Positions 33,330 to 42,474 of a DNA stretch of 64,000 nucleotides are shown piece after piece (positions within the stretch are counted from its first letter, which is position 1; each line of letters opens with the position of its first letter). The notes under the pieces were generated by a model. That model searched no databases. It saw only the letters and a program-made list of their open reading frames with translations, and was not told where the DNA came from. Origin of the DNA: Wenjunlia vitaminophila DSM 41686 (GTDB taxonomy: Bacteria > Actinomycetota > Actinomycetes > Streptomycetales > Streptomycetaceae). The stretch is taken from assembly GCF_000380165.1 (NCBI RefSeq), contig NZ_KB904636.1, positions 118,127 through 182,126 of the forward strand, written 5' to 3'. Made by a program: the position numbers and the translations under genes.

Positions 33330-35609
33330 TTGACGCGCGCCATGCGGGTGCGGGCGTTGTTCGCCCTCACCGTCGTCGCCCTGTCGCTGTTCATCACCGT
33401 GACCGTGCCCGTCCGCCTCGGCCTCGACCTGCGCGGCGGCACCCAGATCGTGCTGGAAACCCGTGACTCCCCCACGGCGAAGGCCGACGCCGACGCCACC
33501 GACCGCACCCTGGAGGTGCTGCGCCGCCGTGTCGACGCCCTGGGCATCGGCGAGGCGTCCCTCGCCCGGTCCGGGGACCACCGGATCATCGTCGAACTCC
33601 CCGGCGTCCAGGACCCCCGCGCGGCCGCCGACGTCCTCGGCCGCACCGCACAGCTCACCTTCCACCCCGTGCTGGGCACCGCCCCCGCCACCTCCTCCCC
33701 CGCCGACGGCGAACGGATCCTGCCCGACGGGTCCGGGGAGTCGTTGCGCCTGGGTGCCGCCGCGCTGACCGGCGCGGACGTGGAGGGCGCCGAGGCCCGG
33801 ATCGACCAGCGCGGCGGCGGCGGCTGGTTCGTCACCGTCGACTTCAAGGGCAAGGGACGCGGCGCGTGGACCACGTTGACCGGCGAGGCGGCCTGCCGCC
33901 CGGTCGGCGACCCCACCCGCCGGGTGGCCATCGTCCTGGACGACAAGGTCATCTCCTCACCCCAGGTCGATCCCTCCGTCGGCTGTGACACCGGCATCGC
34001 CGGAGGATCCACGGAGATCACCGGTTCGTTCGACCGGACCGAGGCCAGGGAGCTGGCCCTGCTCGTCAACGGCGGGGCCCTGCCGGTCCCGGTCGAAACC
34101 GTCGAACAGCGCACCGTCGGACCGACCCTGGGGAGCGAGGCCATCGAGGCCAGCGCGTGGGCCGCCATCATCGGCACCGCGGTCACCTCGCTGTTCATCA
34201 TCGTCGTGTACCGCCTGATGGGGGCGCTGGCCGCGGTGGCCCTGGTCTGTTACGGCCTGGTCTCCTACGCCGCCCTGGTCGCCCTCGGGGCCACCTTGAC
34301 GCTGCCGGGCCTCGCCGGTTTCGTCCTGGCCATCGGCATGGCCGTGGACGCCAACGTCCTGGTCTTCGAACGGGCCCGCGAGGAGTACGCCGCCCAGCGC
34401 CGCAAGAGCCTGCGCTCGGCCGTGACCGCCGGGTTCCGCAACGCCCTCAGCGCCATCACCGACTCCAACATCACCACCCTGATCGCCGCCGCGCTGCTGT
34501 TCTTCCTCGCCTCCGGACCCGTGCGCGGCTTCGGTGTCACCCTGGGCATCGGCGTGCTCGCCTCCATGCTCAGCGCCCTGGTGATCACCCGGGCCCTGAC
34601 CGACTTCGCCGCGTCCCGCCGCTCCGTGCGGCGACGCCCGAACCTGTCCGGTGTCGCCGCCACCGGCGCCGTCCGCGACCGACTGCTGCGCCGCAACCCC
34701 GACCTGATGCGCCGCCGGCGGCGCTGGCTCGCGGCCTCCGCCGTCGCCATGGTCCTGGCGGGCAGCGGGATCGCGGTGCGCGGCCTCGACCTGGGGGTGG
34801 AGTTCACCGGGGGCCGCCTCATCGAGTACTCCACCTCCACCCCGGTGGACACCGACCGGGCCCGCGCCGCCCTGGCCGACGTCGGTTTCCCCCGTGCCGT
34901 CGTCCACACCTCGGGCGACGGTGACCTGACCGTGCGCACCGACCGTCTGAGCAACGAGGAGGAGGCCCGGGTCACCGAGGCGGTGACCGACCTCGCGGGC
35001 TCAGCCGAGAAGATCCGCGACGAACTGATCGGCCCCAGCCTCAGCACGGAGCTCCGCCGAGGCGCCGTCATCGCCCTGTCCGTGGCCCTCGTGACCCAAC
35101 TGCTCTACCTCGCCGTGCGGTTCCGCTGGACGCTGGGTGCCGCCGCGGTCGCCGCCATGGCCCACGACGTGCTCATCCTCGTCGGCGTCTTCGCCTGGCT
35201 GGGCAAACCCATCGACGCCGTGTTCCTGGCCGCGGTGCTCACCACCATCGGCTACTCGGTCAACGACTCGGTGGTCGTCTTCGACCGCGTCAGGGAGCTG
35301 CACCGGGCCACCCCCACAACGCCCTTCGCCCGCCTGACCAACACCGCGATCCTGCAGACCGTGCCCCGCACCCTCAACACCGGCATGGGCGCGGCGTTCA
35401 TCCTGACCGCGCTGGTCGTGCTCGGCGGCGACTCGCTGACCGACTTCGCCCTGGCGCTGTTGATCGGTCTGGTCGTCGGCACCTACTCCTCGATGTTCAC
35501 CGCGGCGCCCCTGGCCATCGCCCTCCACACGCGCACCACCCCGGCCCCCCGCACCCCCGATCCGAAGACCCCCGACCCGCGGTCCCCCGCGGGCGTGTCC
35601 GCTCCCTGA
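33330..35609 (+). CDS. secDF: Fused protein translocase subunit SecDF
   Basis: The 759-residue protein joins SecD and SecF in one chain with about 12 membrane helices. SecD features: first helix, then 'RLGLDLRGGTQIVLET' (D1), a large extracytoplasmic P1 domain, and 'AIGMAVDANVLVFERAREEY' in the channel helices. SecF features: 'GLDLGVEFTGGRLIEYST' and 'TTIGYSVNDSVVVFDRVREL'. SecDF uses proton flow to pull proteins through SecYEG outside the membrane. The TTG at 33330 has GGAG 7 bp upstream; ATG 33342 is an alternative. The usual secD-secF pair near yajC and ruvB is not here, so this is probably an additional copy beside a two-component system, as in some actinomycetes. Confidence 0.93.
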   Translation: MTRAMRVRALFALTVVALSLFITVTVPVRLGLDLRGGTQIVLETRDSPTAKADADATDRTLEVLRRRVDALGIGEASLARSGDHRIIVELPGVQDPRAAADVLGRTAQLTFHPVLGTAPATSSPADGERILPDGSGESLRLGAAALTGADVEGAEARIDQRGGGGWFVTVDFKGKGRGAWTTLTGEAACRPVGDPTRRVAIVLDDKVISSPQVDPSVGCDTGIAGGSTEITGSFDRTEARELALLVNGGALPVPVETVEQRTVGPTLGSEAIEASAWAAIIGTAVTSLFIIVVYRLMGALAAVALVCYGLVSYAALVALGATLTLPGLAGFVLAIGMAVDANVLVFERAREEYAAQRRKSLRSAVTAGFRNALSAITDSNITTLIAAALLFFLASGPVRGFGVTLGIGVLASMLSALVITRALTDFAASRRSVRRRPNLSGVAATGAVRDRLLRRNPDLMRRRRRWLAASAVAMVLAGSGIAVRGLDLGVEFTGGRLIEYSTSTPVDTDRARAALADVGFPRAVVHTSGDGDLTVRTDRLSNEEEARVTEAVTDLAGSAEKIRDELIGPSLSTELRRGAVIALSVALVTQLLYLAVRFRWTLGAAAVAAMAHDVLILVGVFAWLGKPIDAVFLAAVLTTIGYSVNDSVVVFDRVRELHRATPTTPFARLTNTAILQTVPRTLNTGMGAAFILTALVVLGGDSLTDFALALLIGLVVGTYSSMFTAAPLAIALHTRTTPAPRTPDPKTPDPRSPAGVSAP

Positions 35610-35655
35610 CGGGAGCGGGAGGGCGGCGGACCCTGGAAGCCAGGAAGGAGACGGC

Positions 35656-35682
35656 GCGGGCCACCCGGTAACGGTGGCCCGC
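35656..35682. terminator. Bidirectional terminator hairpin after secDF
   Basis: GCGGGCCACC (35656-35665) pairs perfectly with GGTGGCCCGC (35673-35682) around a 7-base loop. It lies between secDF (ends 35609) and the convergent membrane-protein gene (ends 35708). Confidence 0.7.
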
Positions 35683-35707
35683 TGCTCCTTCCCCGAACGC
35701 CACCGGC

Positions 35708-36703
35708 TCACCGACGCTCCCGCAGCATGACTCCGAGCCAGCAGCCCCAGCCGATCGGCTGCGGCAACCAGTAGTTCCAGATCCGGTAGAGCAAGGTGGC
35801 GGCGAAGGCCTGCCCCGGGGTGAGCCCGTACACCACCAGCAGACCCGTCAGTCCGGCCTCGACGATGCCGATCCCCCCGGGGGTCAGGCGGATGCTCCCG
35901 GGGATCTGTACCAGGCCGTAGGCGAGCAGCACTCCCTGCCAGGGCACCGGGATGCCCAACGCCCACACGCTCGCTACCAGGCATCCGGCGTCGAAAACCC
36001 AGTTGAGCAGGGCCAACGCGCCCGGCCGCAGCCACGGCCGGACACCGGGCTGAACGCTCCTGGCCTGCTTCAGCACGCTCCTCAGCTCCGCGTCGGCCTC
36101 CTGCACCCGCCCGTACCGGGCCCTGACCCGCGCCCAGGCCCGCCCCAGTGCCGCCCTCACGGACGCCGAACGCAGCACGAGCAGCGCCACCAGGACGGCC
36201 AGCACCAGCCCGGCGGCCACCCGCAGCATCGCCGCTCCAGGTCCGCGCGAACCAGCGGTGAGCGCGCCGAGGACGATCACGACCAGCAGCCCGAGCGCGG
36301 AGAGCCCGCCGGCGGAGGCCAGCGCCGCGGCGGTCAGGGCCTGCCCGGCCCCCCGGCGGCGTAGCTGCCGGTACAGCCAGGCGGCCGAGAACGCCGCCCC
36401 GCCCGGGAAGACCCCGGCCATGGCGTTCGCCGCCATCATCAGCCGGACCATGTCCGCCAGCGGAACGCCCAGCCCGCCAGCCGCCAGCAGCCAACGGGGA
36501 ACGGCGGCCAGACACACGAACGCGGCGGCCTCGGCGAGCACCGCCACCGACACCTTGCCGGGGTTGACGTGGACCAGCAGGTCGGCCGCGTGCTTCAGCT
36601 CCCCGCGACGGGACGTGGCGACGAGCAGGGCAGCCGTGGCCAGCGCCGCCGCCACCAACCACCACAGCCATCGCCAGGAGCCTGCGCGGCCCCGCGCCCT
36701 CAT
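35708..36703 (-). CDS. Flippase-like integral membrane protein (UPF0104/LPG-synthase TM family)
   Basis: The 331-residue protein has 7-9 hydrophobic segments and the family motifs 'MAANAMAGVFPGGAAFSAAW' near the first third and 'YGLVQIPGSIRLTPGGIGIV' followed by 'EAGLTGLLVVYG' near the end. These are typical of the lysylphosphatidylglycerol-synthetase transmembrane-region family, predicted to flip or move lipid-linked substrates in the cytoplasmic membrane. The lysyl-transferase domain of MprF is absent. I chose the ATG at 36703, with AGGGA about 8 bp upstream; an in-frame codon at 36814 adds only a Gly/Pro/Arg tail. Substrate unknown; neighbours give no clear hint. Confidence 0.82.
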   Translation of the reverse strand: MRARGRAGSWRWLWWLVAAALATAALLVATSRRGELKHAADLLVHVNPGKVSVAVLAEAAAFVCLAAVPRWLLAAGGLGVPLADMVRLMMAANAMAGVFPGGAAFSAAWLYRQLRRRGAGQALTAAALASAGGLSALGLLVVIVLGALTAGSRGPGAAMLRVAAGLVLAVLVALLVLRSASVRAALGRAWARVRARYGRVQEADAELRSVLKQARSVQPGVRPWLRPGALALLNWVFDAGCLVASVWALGIPVPWQGVLLAYGLVQIPGSIRLTPGGIGIVEAGLTGLLVVYGLTPGQAFAATLLYRIWNYWLPQPIGWGCWLGVMLRERR

Positions 36704-36936
36704 CGTCCACGTCCCTGGCGGTCCTGGTCCCCGTACCCACCCGGGCCCGGCAGCACCGGGAACACGGGGAGCACCGGGAACACGCCGGCGACCACCCACC
36801 CATCGGTCACGCATCGCACACGTCCGACGCTACGCCGTGATCAGCGGTGGACGGGTCGCGACCACCCGGCGGGCCCCGAGATGCCCGGTCGGCGCACCAC
36901 GGCGCTCACCCGCGCGGGGGCGTCCTGACAGAACGG

Positions 36937-37407
36937 TCAGGAGGCGCTGGTGGGGGTGGGGGTGGGCTGCTGGTCCGGGTCGATCTGCTGGTCGGCCCAC
37001 AGGTACCCGTCGGGGAGCAGGTCGGTGATCCCGACGGTGCGCGGCCCGTCGCCGGCGCCGATGATGACCTTCAGGGTCGGGGCATGGTCGAGCAGGACCT
37101 GGCGGCACCGGCCGCACGGGGGGACGACGCCGCGGCCCCGGTCGCCGACAGCGACGATCACCTCGAGTTCGTAGGCGCCCTGGGCGGCTGCCGCGCCGAT
37201 GACCACCAGTTCCGCGCAGGGGCCCCCGGTGAAGTGGTAGACGTTCACCCCGGTGAAGATCCGTCCGTCGCGGGCGCGGGCCGCCGCCGCCATGGAGTGG
37301 GTCCCGCCCCCGCAGCGAGTGGCCGCGACGTGCGCCGCGGCCTCGAGGAGTTCGACGTCCACGGCGTCGCCAACGGGGTCGGCGACATGGTGGCTCGGTG
37401 TGGTCAT
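36937..37407 (-). CDS. Cytidine/deoxycytidylate-deaminase-family protein
   Basis: The 156-residue protein has the zinc-dependent deaminase motifs '[17 protein letters not shown]' (C-A-E, catalytic Glu) and '[14 protein letters not shown]' (PCxxC). This is the arrangement of tetrameric cytidine deaminases and blasticidin-S deaminases. It would hydrolyse the amino group of a cytosine nucleoside or analogue in the cytosol. The ATG at 37407 has GAGG about 11 bp upstream. A Pro/Thr/Asp-rich C-terminal tail ('[16 protein letters not shown]') extends beyond the family core. It is alone rather than with pyrimidine salvage genes, so a detoxification role is possible. A short hairpin, CCTGAC (36924-36929) with GTCAGG (36936-36941), covers the stop. 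Confidence 0.85.
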   Translation of the reverse strand: MTTPSHHVADPVGDAVDVELLEAAAHVAATRCGGGTHSMAAAARARDGRIFTGVNVYHFTGGPCAELVVIGAAAAQGAYELEVIVAVGDRGRGVVPPCGRCRQVLLDHAPTLKVIIGAGDGPRTVGITDLLPDGYLWADQQIDPDQQPTPTPTSAS

Positions 37408-37523
37408 CGTCCGTTGCCTCGCTCGCGTCGGGGGAAGGGGTGGCCCCCCCATGATGCGTGACCGTGCGCGCGGGCGGCAGGGCCGCCCCCGGGGTGGGTG
37501 CCCGAAGGACGGAGGCGGTCGGG

Positions 37524-38540
37524 CTACAGCACGGGCGGCCCGGTCCTCGTCGCGGTGCGCCAGGGCGAGGCGCGCGCGGCGAGCCGGGCGGCGTTCCACC
37601 CGGACAGTTCGGCGGGACGGTTGGTGATGACCGCGTCCACCCCGGCGGCCAGGAGGGCTCTCCAACGGGTGGCGGTGTCGACCGTCCAGACCGTGACGGC
37701 CACACCGGCGTCGTGCAGGTCCCCGACCACAGCGGGCCGGTCGGCGAGGGCGGCGTCGGAGGGGTTGTAGGAGGTGAGCGAAAGCTCCTTGGACACGGCC
37801 ACCGGATCGGCGTCCAGGGTGCCGCGGAGCAGCCCGAGGGCCAGTTCCGGGGCCAGCTCACGGGTGTGGCGCAACGCGTTGACGTCGAAACTCTGCACGA
37901 GGACCCGGTCGGTCATGCGGTGGGACCGGATCTCGGTGATGATCCTGGCCACCTGGCGCCGGGTGTGCGGGCCCTTGATCTCCAGCAGGAGGTTGCCGCC
38001 CCGAGTGGACAGGTCCTCCAGTTGCGCGGCCAGGGTCGGCAGGTGTTGCCCGGCGTACTGCGCCCCGAACCAGGAGCCGGCGTCCAGGCCGCGCAGCTCG
38101 GCGGCCGTCAGGTCACGGATCGCGCCCCTTCCGTCGGTGGTGCGGTCCACGGTGGAGTCGTGCAGCACGTGCGGCACGCCGTCCCTGCTGGGCTGGACGT
38201 CGCTCTCGATCCACCACGCGCCGCCGCGACGGGCCGCCTCGTCGCCGACCAGGGTGTTCTCCGGCGCCACGAGGGAGGCACCGCGATGGGCCACCACCCT
38301 CAACGGTGCGCCGTCCGGGCGTATCCAGACGGACGGGCGGGGCGTGGCGCCCCCGGCATCGCCCATGGCGATCGGCGCGGGCCCGACGCGGGGAACGTCC
38401 CTACTGGTGTTCGAACGGTGTCGGGTGTGCTCCGCCGCGGAGGCGTACGGCGACGCGGCCCCCGCCGCCCACGTCAACGACACGACTGCCACCAGCACGC
38501 TGGCCACCACAGCTCCCGGCGACCGCATCGACGGGATCAT
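37524..38540 (-). CDS. Secreted glycerophosphodiester phosphodiesterase
   Basis: The 338-residue product has an N-terminal signal segment ('[20 protein letters not shown]') and a GDPD TIM barrel. Catalytic motifs are '[17 protein letters not shown]' (first catalytic His and Arg), '[19 protein letters not shown]' (metal-binding Glu/Asp and second His) and '[10 protein letters not shown]'. It cleaves glycerophosphodiesters to glycerol 3-phosphate and an alcohol outside the cell, supplying phosphate or carbon or trimming teichoic-acid-like polymers. The ATG at 38540 has GGAG 8 bp upstream. Signal-peptide length after this start is normal; upstream frame text is not protein-like. No pho box was recognised. 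Confidence 0.9.
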   Translation of the reverse strand: MIPSMRSPGAVVASVLVAVVSLTWAAGAASPYASAAEHTRHRSNTSRDVPRVGPAPIAMGDAGGATPRPSVWIRPDGAPLRVVAHRGASLVAPENTLVGDEAARRGGAWWIESDVQPSRDGVPHVLHDSTVDRTTDGRGAIRDLTAAELRGLDAGSWFGAQYAGQHLPTLAAQLEDLSTRGGNLLLEIKGPHTRRQVARIITEIRSHRMTDRVLVQSFDVNALRHTRELAPELALGLLRGTLDADPVAVSKELSLTSYNPSDAALADRPAVVGDLHDAGVAVTVWTVDTATRWRALLAAGVDAVITNRPAELSGWNAARLAARASPWRTATRTGPPVL

Positions 38541-39020
38541 CAGCACGGCTCCAGGGCTCGGGGACGCTGGGGGGAGACGGTCACCCGGCGGCACCCCGGG
38601 TCCACGGCACGGCACCCAGCGGGCCACCGCACCCCGTCGCCCGCCGGGGTACCCCCCGGGTGTCCCCGTGAACGGCGGTGCACCCCGGAAGGGTGCACGG
38701 GCCCCGGCGGAATCACCCTGAAGGCCCCCACCCGCGCCGGCCTCCCGGCCACCCTCCAGGGCCGGACGCCCCCACCGGGTCCTGGCGGGGTGAGCGTCGA
38801 CTCCTACGCGTGACCACCGGGCGCACCGCCGCCACGCCTCGGTGGCCGGCGCCGATGTGGCCAGGGTGGGCGCGTTCCTCCCCGTGGTCCAGGACGACCT
38901 CCACCGCGCCGTCGTGGGCGCCCACGACACGGGGCCCGGTGAGAGCGCACACCACGTGCCGGGCCCGAACGGTGTCGTCGGACCCGGCACGTTCCGCCGC
39001 TGGCGCGGAGGTGGTGGGGA
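38541..39020. other. 480-bp intergenic region
   Basis: It contains the promoter of the phosphodiesterase gene on the left and the 3' flank of the large secreted-protein gene on the right. I see no credible coding frame and no repeat. Confidence 0.4.
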
Positions 39021-42000
39021 TCACCCCTGGTCGCTGATGAGCGGCTCGATCCACATGTTGCGGTACTGGACCTTGTTCCCGTGGTCCTGCAGGCGGATCG
39101 CTCCCGTGGAGGCGAGTTCCGCGATGCCGCCCCCGGTGGGTCCGTCGATGACCACGTCGTCGTGGACGGTCTGTCCGTTCCACACGACCGTGACCCGGGC
39201 GTCGGCGGTCTTGTTCCCGTCGCTGTCGAACCGCGCGGCGGTGAACGTGATGTCGTACGCCTGCCACGTCTCCGGCGGCAGGGCGGCGTTGATGTCCGCG
39301 GCCTTCTTCTTGTAGATCGCCGCCGCCTCGTTGTCGGCCAGCTCGGCCACGCCGAAGGAGTCGAGCACCTGGATCTCGTACCGGTCCTGCAGGTAGACGC
39401 CGCTGTTGCCGCGGTCCTGCCCGGTCACGTCCGGCGGGAGCAACGGCACCTTGAACTCCACATGCAGCTTGAAGTCTCCGAAGCCCTGCTTGGTGCGGAT
39501 GTCCCCGCCCGACACCTGGATGCCGCCGTCGGCGGTGCGCGTCCACCGCACACTGCGACCATCGGTGTGCTGCCAGTTCGACACGGTTCCCCCGTCGAAC
39601 AGGTTGATCCGCTCACCCACGCGGTACACGTTGACCATGTCGAGGTTCACGTGGCCGGTGTCACCGCTGTCCACGCGGTAGGTGATGGTGTTGACGCCCT
39701 TGCGCAGCGCCAGGGACTCGCTCTTCGTCGCCCAGGTGTCCCAGTTGCCGGTGCTCGGCAGGCTGGACTGCCTGACCTTCTCCCCGTTGACGTAGACGCT
39801 CACCGTCTTGGTGCCCTGGAACGGGTGCGGGCCGTTGGAGTAGCGCAGCCCCACGTCATAGGTTCCCTGCCTGGCCGCGTCCACCCGGAACGACGCCGCC
39901 GCGCCCTCGGTGCCGAACGCGTCCACGAAACCGCCACCGGTGTATCCGACGTGGTCCGTGTTGATCTTCGCGCCGCCGGCCAGCTTGCCCTCCTCGGCCT
40001 CGTACGCCGAGGTCACCTGCGGCCGACCGGGGATGGAGTTCAGCGTGTACCACGCCTCGGTGCTCCAGAGCGACTCACCGGAGGCCGAGCTGAACGGCCG
40101 CGGGGACCGCAGGTGCACCACCCGGTCGGGCCTGAGCCCGTCGATCTTCAAGAACACCTTGGTGCGGTCATCGGAGAGCGTCGCCGACCGCACCGTCAGC
40201 GTCTCCTCGTCGATCTTCGGCCCCCCGTACGCGGGGGTCGGGGAGTAGCGCCACTGCTTGACCCGGTAGCTCGTCGCCAGTTGGTCCGCGGTCTCCTGGG
40301 ACAGCGGCTGCGTGTACCGCAGCACGAAGCCGTCCTTGGTCGCCCGCATCGAGTGGATGTCGAAGGCGTTCTTCCCGTTCAGGGTGAGCTTCTGCAGGCC
40401 GTACCTGAGCTTGCCGGCCTGACCCCAGTTCCCGTCGGCGCCCAGTCCACCGGCGTACAGGGCCCCGTCAGGTCCCACACTGATCCGGGTCGGGCCCACC
40501 TCGAGGCCCTGGGAGTGACGGAACACCGCGCCCTGGTACTCGCCGTTGACCTTCTGCAGGTTCGCCCGCTGCAGACCGCCGTAGGTCACGTCACCGAACA
40601 TGATCTGTCCCGCGAACGGCCCCTCGGTGATGCGGAGCGGCTGACTCGGTGAGTTCGCGATCTCGTTCTGCGGCAGCCACAGCACCGGCTTGGTCACCGG
40701 CTGGTCGTCGAAGGGGCCGGCCGGGTTCATGTAGTGGTTGAAGAAACGATCCTGCTTGATCTGGACGAGCTTGTTCGCCGGGAGCCAGCCACCCTGGTTG
40801 TCGGTCACGAGGATGCTCTTGTCCGGGCCCCACCCAATGCCGTTGGGGGTCCGCAGCCCACCGGCGATGTAGGACACCTCGCCGGTCTCCTTGTTCACCT
40901 TGATGGTGGTACCGCGGTTCTTCGACGGCTGCGGGTTGGTGCTCGCGCCACCGTAATTGATCGCCACCGACAGGTTCAGGTAAAAGTACCCCTGGTCGTA
41001 GAGCATGCCGAAGGCGAACTCGTGGAAGTTGTTGCTGAACGGCCACGTCGCGATCTTCTTGTACTCGTCGGTGACGTCATCGCCGTCGAGGTCGTTGAGC
41101 TCCGTCAACTGGTGCTTCTCCGACACGTACAACTTGCCGTCGACGTACTTGATCCCCATGGGCTCCTTCAGCCCTTCGGCGACCTTCTTGTACGTGACCT
41201 TCTCCTTGCTGGTGTCCCCCGTGACGTTGTCCAGCAGGTACACCTCGCCCTGGACGTTGTTCGAACCGCCCCAGGTCGAGATCGCCAGGCGCCCGTCGGG
41301 GAGCCAGTCCATCCCACTGACCTGCGGGGTGAACCCCTCGGGCCGCAGGTCCGTCAGGTCGTAGTCCGGGTGCACCGCCTCCAACGGCAGCCCGTCGCCC
41401 GGCGCGTCGGCACCGCTCGCGCACTCCTTGCGGCCGGGGGCCGTCACCCGCACCACGCCGGCGTCCGTGCTCAGGACCGAGTTCGGCACCAGTGTGTACG
41501 CCGAGTCGCCGGGCTTCTTCCACTGCAACGTGACCCGCTGCCCGCCCGCCCGATCGAAGTGATCGATGTGCAGCGAGTGGTAACCCGCGGTCAGGAAGAC
41601 AGAGCCGTCCATCGGTTCGGCCGCGTGCAGACCATCGTGGTCGATGACCAGCGCGTCATCGATCAGAAGTCGCGAACCGTCGTCGCTGATCAGACGGAAG
41701 GTGTACGTCCCGTCCTGCGGGATGTTGACGTTGCCGATGACCTGCGACACGAAGTTGTCCGAGAAGCCGAACCCGTCCGTGGAGGACCAGTCCACCGTCG
41801 GGAGCAGCTTGTCCACGTTGGGAGTCTGCTTGGGCTTCAGTTCGCAGATCCGCTCCATGGGCGTCTGCACGTCGAACACCCGCAACGTCACCCCGGGTTC
41901 CTGCGGGGGCAGCTCCTGCGCCTCCGCGGAGGGCTGGGCGACCGCGGGGGTTCCCACCCCGCCCACCACACACGCACACACCAACAACCCCGCCGAACCC

Positions 42001-42050
42001 ACCCGCAGTCCGCGGGATCTTCTTCGATTCACAACTCCTCCAACCGTCAT
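39021..42050 (-). CDS. Secreted multidomain protein: PA14, sugar-dehydrogenase-like propeller, CBM and DUF1080
   Basis: The 1009-residue product starts with a signal peptide ('VGSAGLLVCACVVGGVGTPA'). Domain order by sequence: PA14-like (about 50-205; 'DGTYTFRLISDDGSRLLIDD'), sorbosone/PQQ-glucose-dehydrogenase-like propeller (about 235-560; 'SGMDWLPDGRLAISTWGGSN', 'SVGPDGALYAGGLGADGNWG'), a fibronectin-like stretch, a CBM6/35-like module (about 665-800; 'YEAEEGKLAGGAKINTDHVG'), then DUF1080/3-keto-disaccharide hydrolase (about 805-1009; 'INLFDGGTVSNWQH', 'GNSGVYLQDRYEIQVLDSFG'). DUF1080 proteins can cleave 3-keto-glycosides, and an oxidoreductase of the Gfo/Idh/MocA type lies nearby. The likely role is extracellular carbohydrate attack; no membrane anchor or PQQ biosynthesis gene is seen. 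The ATG at 42050 follows AGGAG-like text; a later Met would keep the signal. Confidence 0.85.
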   Translation of the reverse strand: MTVGGVVNRRRSRGLRVGSAGLLVCACVVGGVGTPAVAQPSAEAQELPPQEPGVTLRVFDVQTPMERICELKPKQTPNVDKLLPTVDWSSTDGFGFSDNFVSQVIGNVNIPQDGTYTFRLISDDGSRLLIDDALVIDHDGLHAAEPMDGSVFLTAGYHSLHIDHFDRAGGQRVTLQWKKPGDSAYTLVPNSVLSTDAGVVRVTAPGRKECASGADAPGDGLPLEAVHPDYDLTDLRPEGFTPQVSGMDWLPDGRLAISTWGGSNNVQGEVYLLDNVTGDTSKEKVTYKKVAEGLKEPMGIKYVDGKLYVSEKHQLTELNDLDGDDVTDEYKKIATWPFSNNFHEFAFGMLYDQGYFYLNLSVAINYGGASTNPQPSKNRGTTIKVNKETGEVSYIAGGLRTPNGIGWGPDKSILVTDNQGGWLPANKLVQIKQDRFFNHYMNPAGPFDDQPVTKPVLWLPQNEIANSPSQPLRITEGPFAGQIMFGDVTYGGLQRANLQKVNGEYQGAVFRHSQGLEVGPTRISVGPDGALYAGGLGADGNWGQAGKLRYGLQKLTLNGKNAFDIHSMRATKDGFVLRYTQPLSQETADQLATSYRVKQWRYSPTPAYGGPKIDEETLTVRSATLSDDRTKVFLKIDGLRPDRVVHLRSPRPFSSASGESLWSTEAWYTLNSIPGRPQVTSAYEAEEGKLAGGAKINTDHVGYTGGGFVDAFGTEGAAASFRVDAARQGTYDVGLRYSNGPHPFQGTKTVSVYVNGEKVRQSSLPSTGNWDTWATKSESLALRKGVNTITYRVDSGDTGHVNLDMVNVYRVGERINLFDGGTVSNWQHTDGRSVRWTRTADGGIQVSGGDIRTKQGFGDFKLHVEFKVPLLPPDVTGQDRGNSGVYLQDRYEIQVLDSFGVAELADNEAAAIYKKKAADINAALPPETWQAYDITFTAARFDSDGNKTADARVTVVWNGQTVHDDVVIDGPTGGGIAELASTGAIRLQDHGNKVQYRNMWIEPLISDQG

Positions 42051-42474
42051 CGGACGAACTCATCCACATGGGCACGCCGAAGCGCACCCGCCGAAGGGGA
42101 AATCCGTGAGGAAACAGAACAGCGGGAAAGCCAACCAACACCGGGGTCCGCCTCCGCCGCACCAGACCCCCGCCACCGCCTCGGACACCGACCCACACTC
42201 CGGGCCCCGCCCGCCGGCCACACCGGCCACATCCAGACGACCGACACAGTAGGGCGCTTCTCCCCAACCCGTCCATACTTAGTCCCAGTCAAAACGAAAC
42301 TCGTGCACACAGCTATCGAACTTCTGTCACACAGGAGCAGAATGACTGCCTGACATGCCAGACAGGTGCCCCCGCTCCCCCGCTGTGCCCACCGCGCCCG
42401 GCCGGCCGGTGCGGACGGCGACAGGGGCGGCGCGCTGACGGGGGCGCGACGGGCGACGGGGGTGGCCACGGGGT
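42051..42474. other. 424-bp intergenic region with AT-richer core
   Basis: This separates the inositol-phosphate-synthase-like gene (upstream on the minus strand) from the DUF1080 gene. Bases 42250-42345 are much less GC-rich and likely hold the DUF1080 promoter. No coding frame is credible. An imperfect palindrome lies at 42346-42365. Confidence 0.45.
42346..42365. promoter_or_regulatory. 20-bp imperfect palindrome, possible operator
   Basis: CTGCCTGACATGCCAGACAG is centred on CATG and is symmetrical at 16 of 20 positions; the four exceptions are all purine-purine or pyrimidine-pyrimidine changes. It lies upstream of the DUF1080 gene. A regulator such as the nearby ROK protein could bind it; that is inference. 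Confidence 0.4.
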
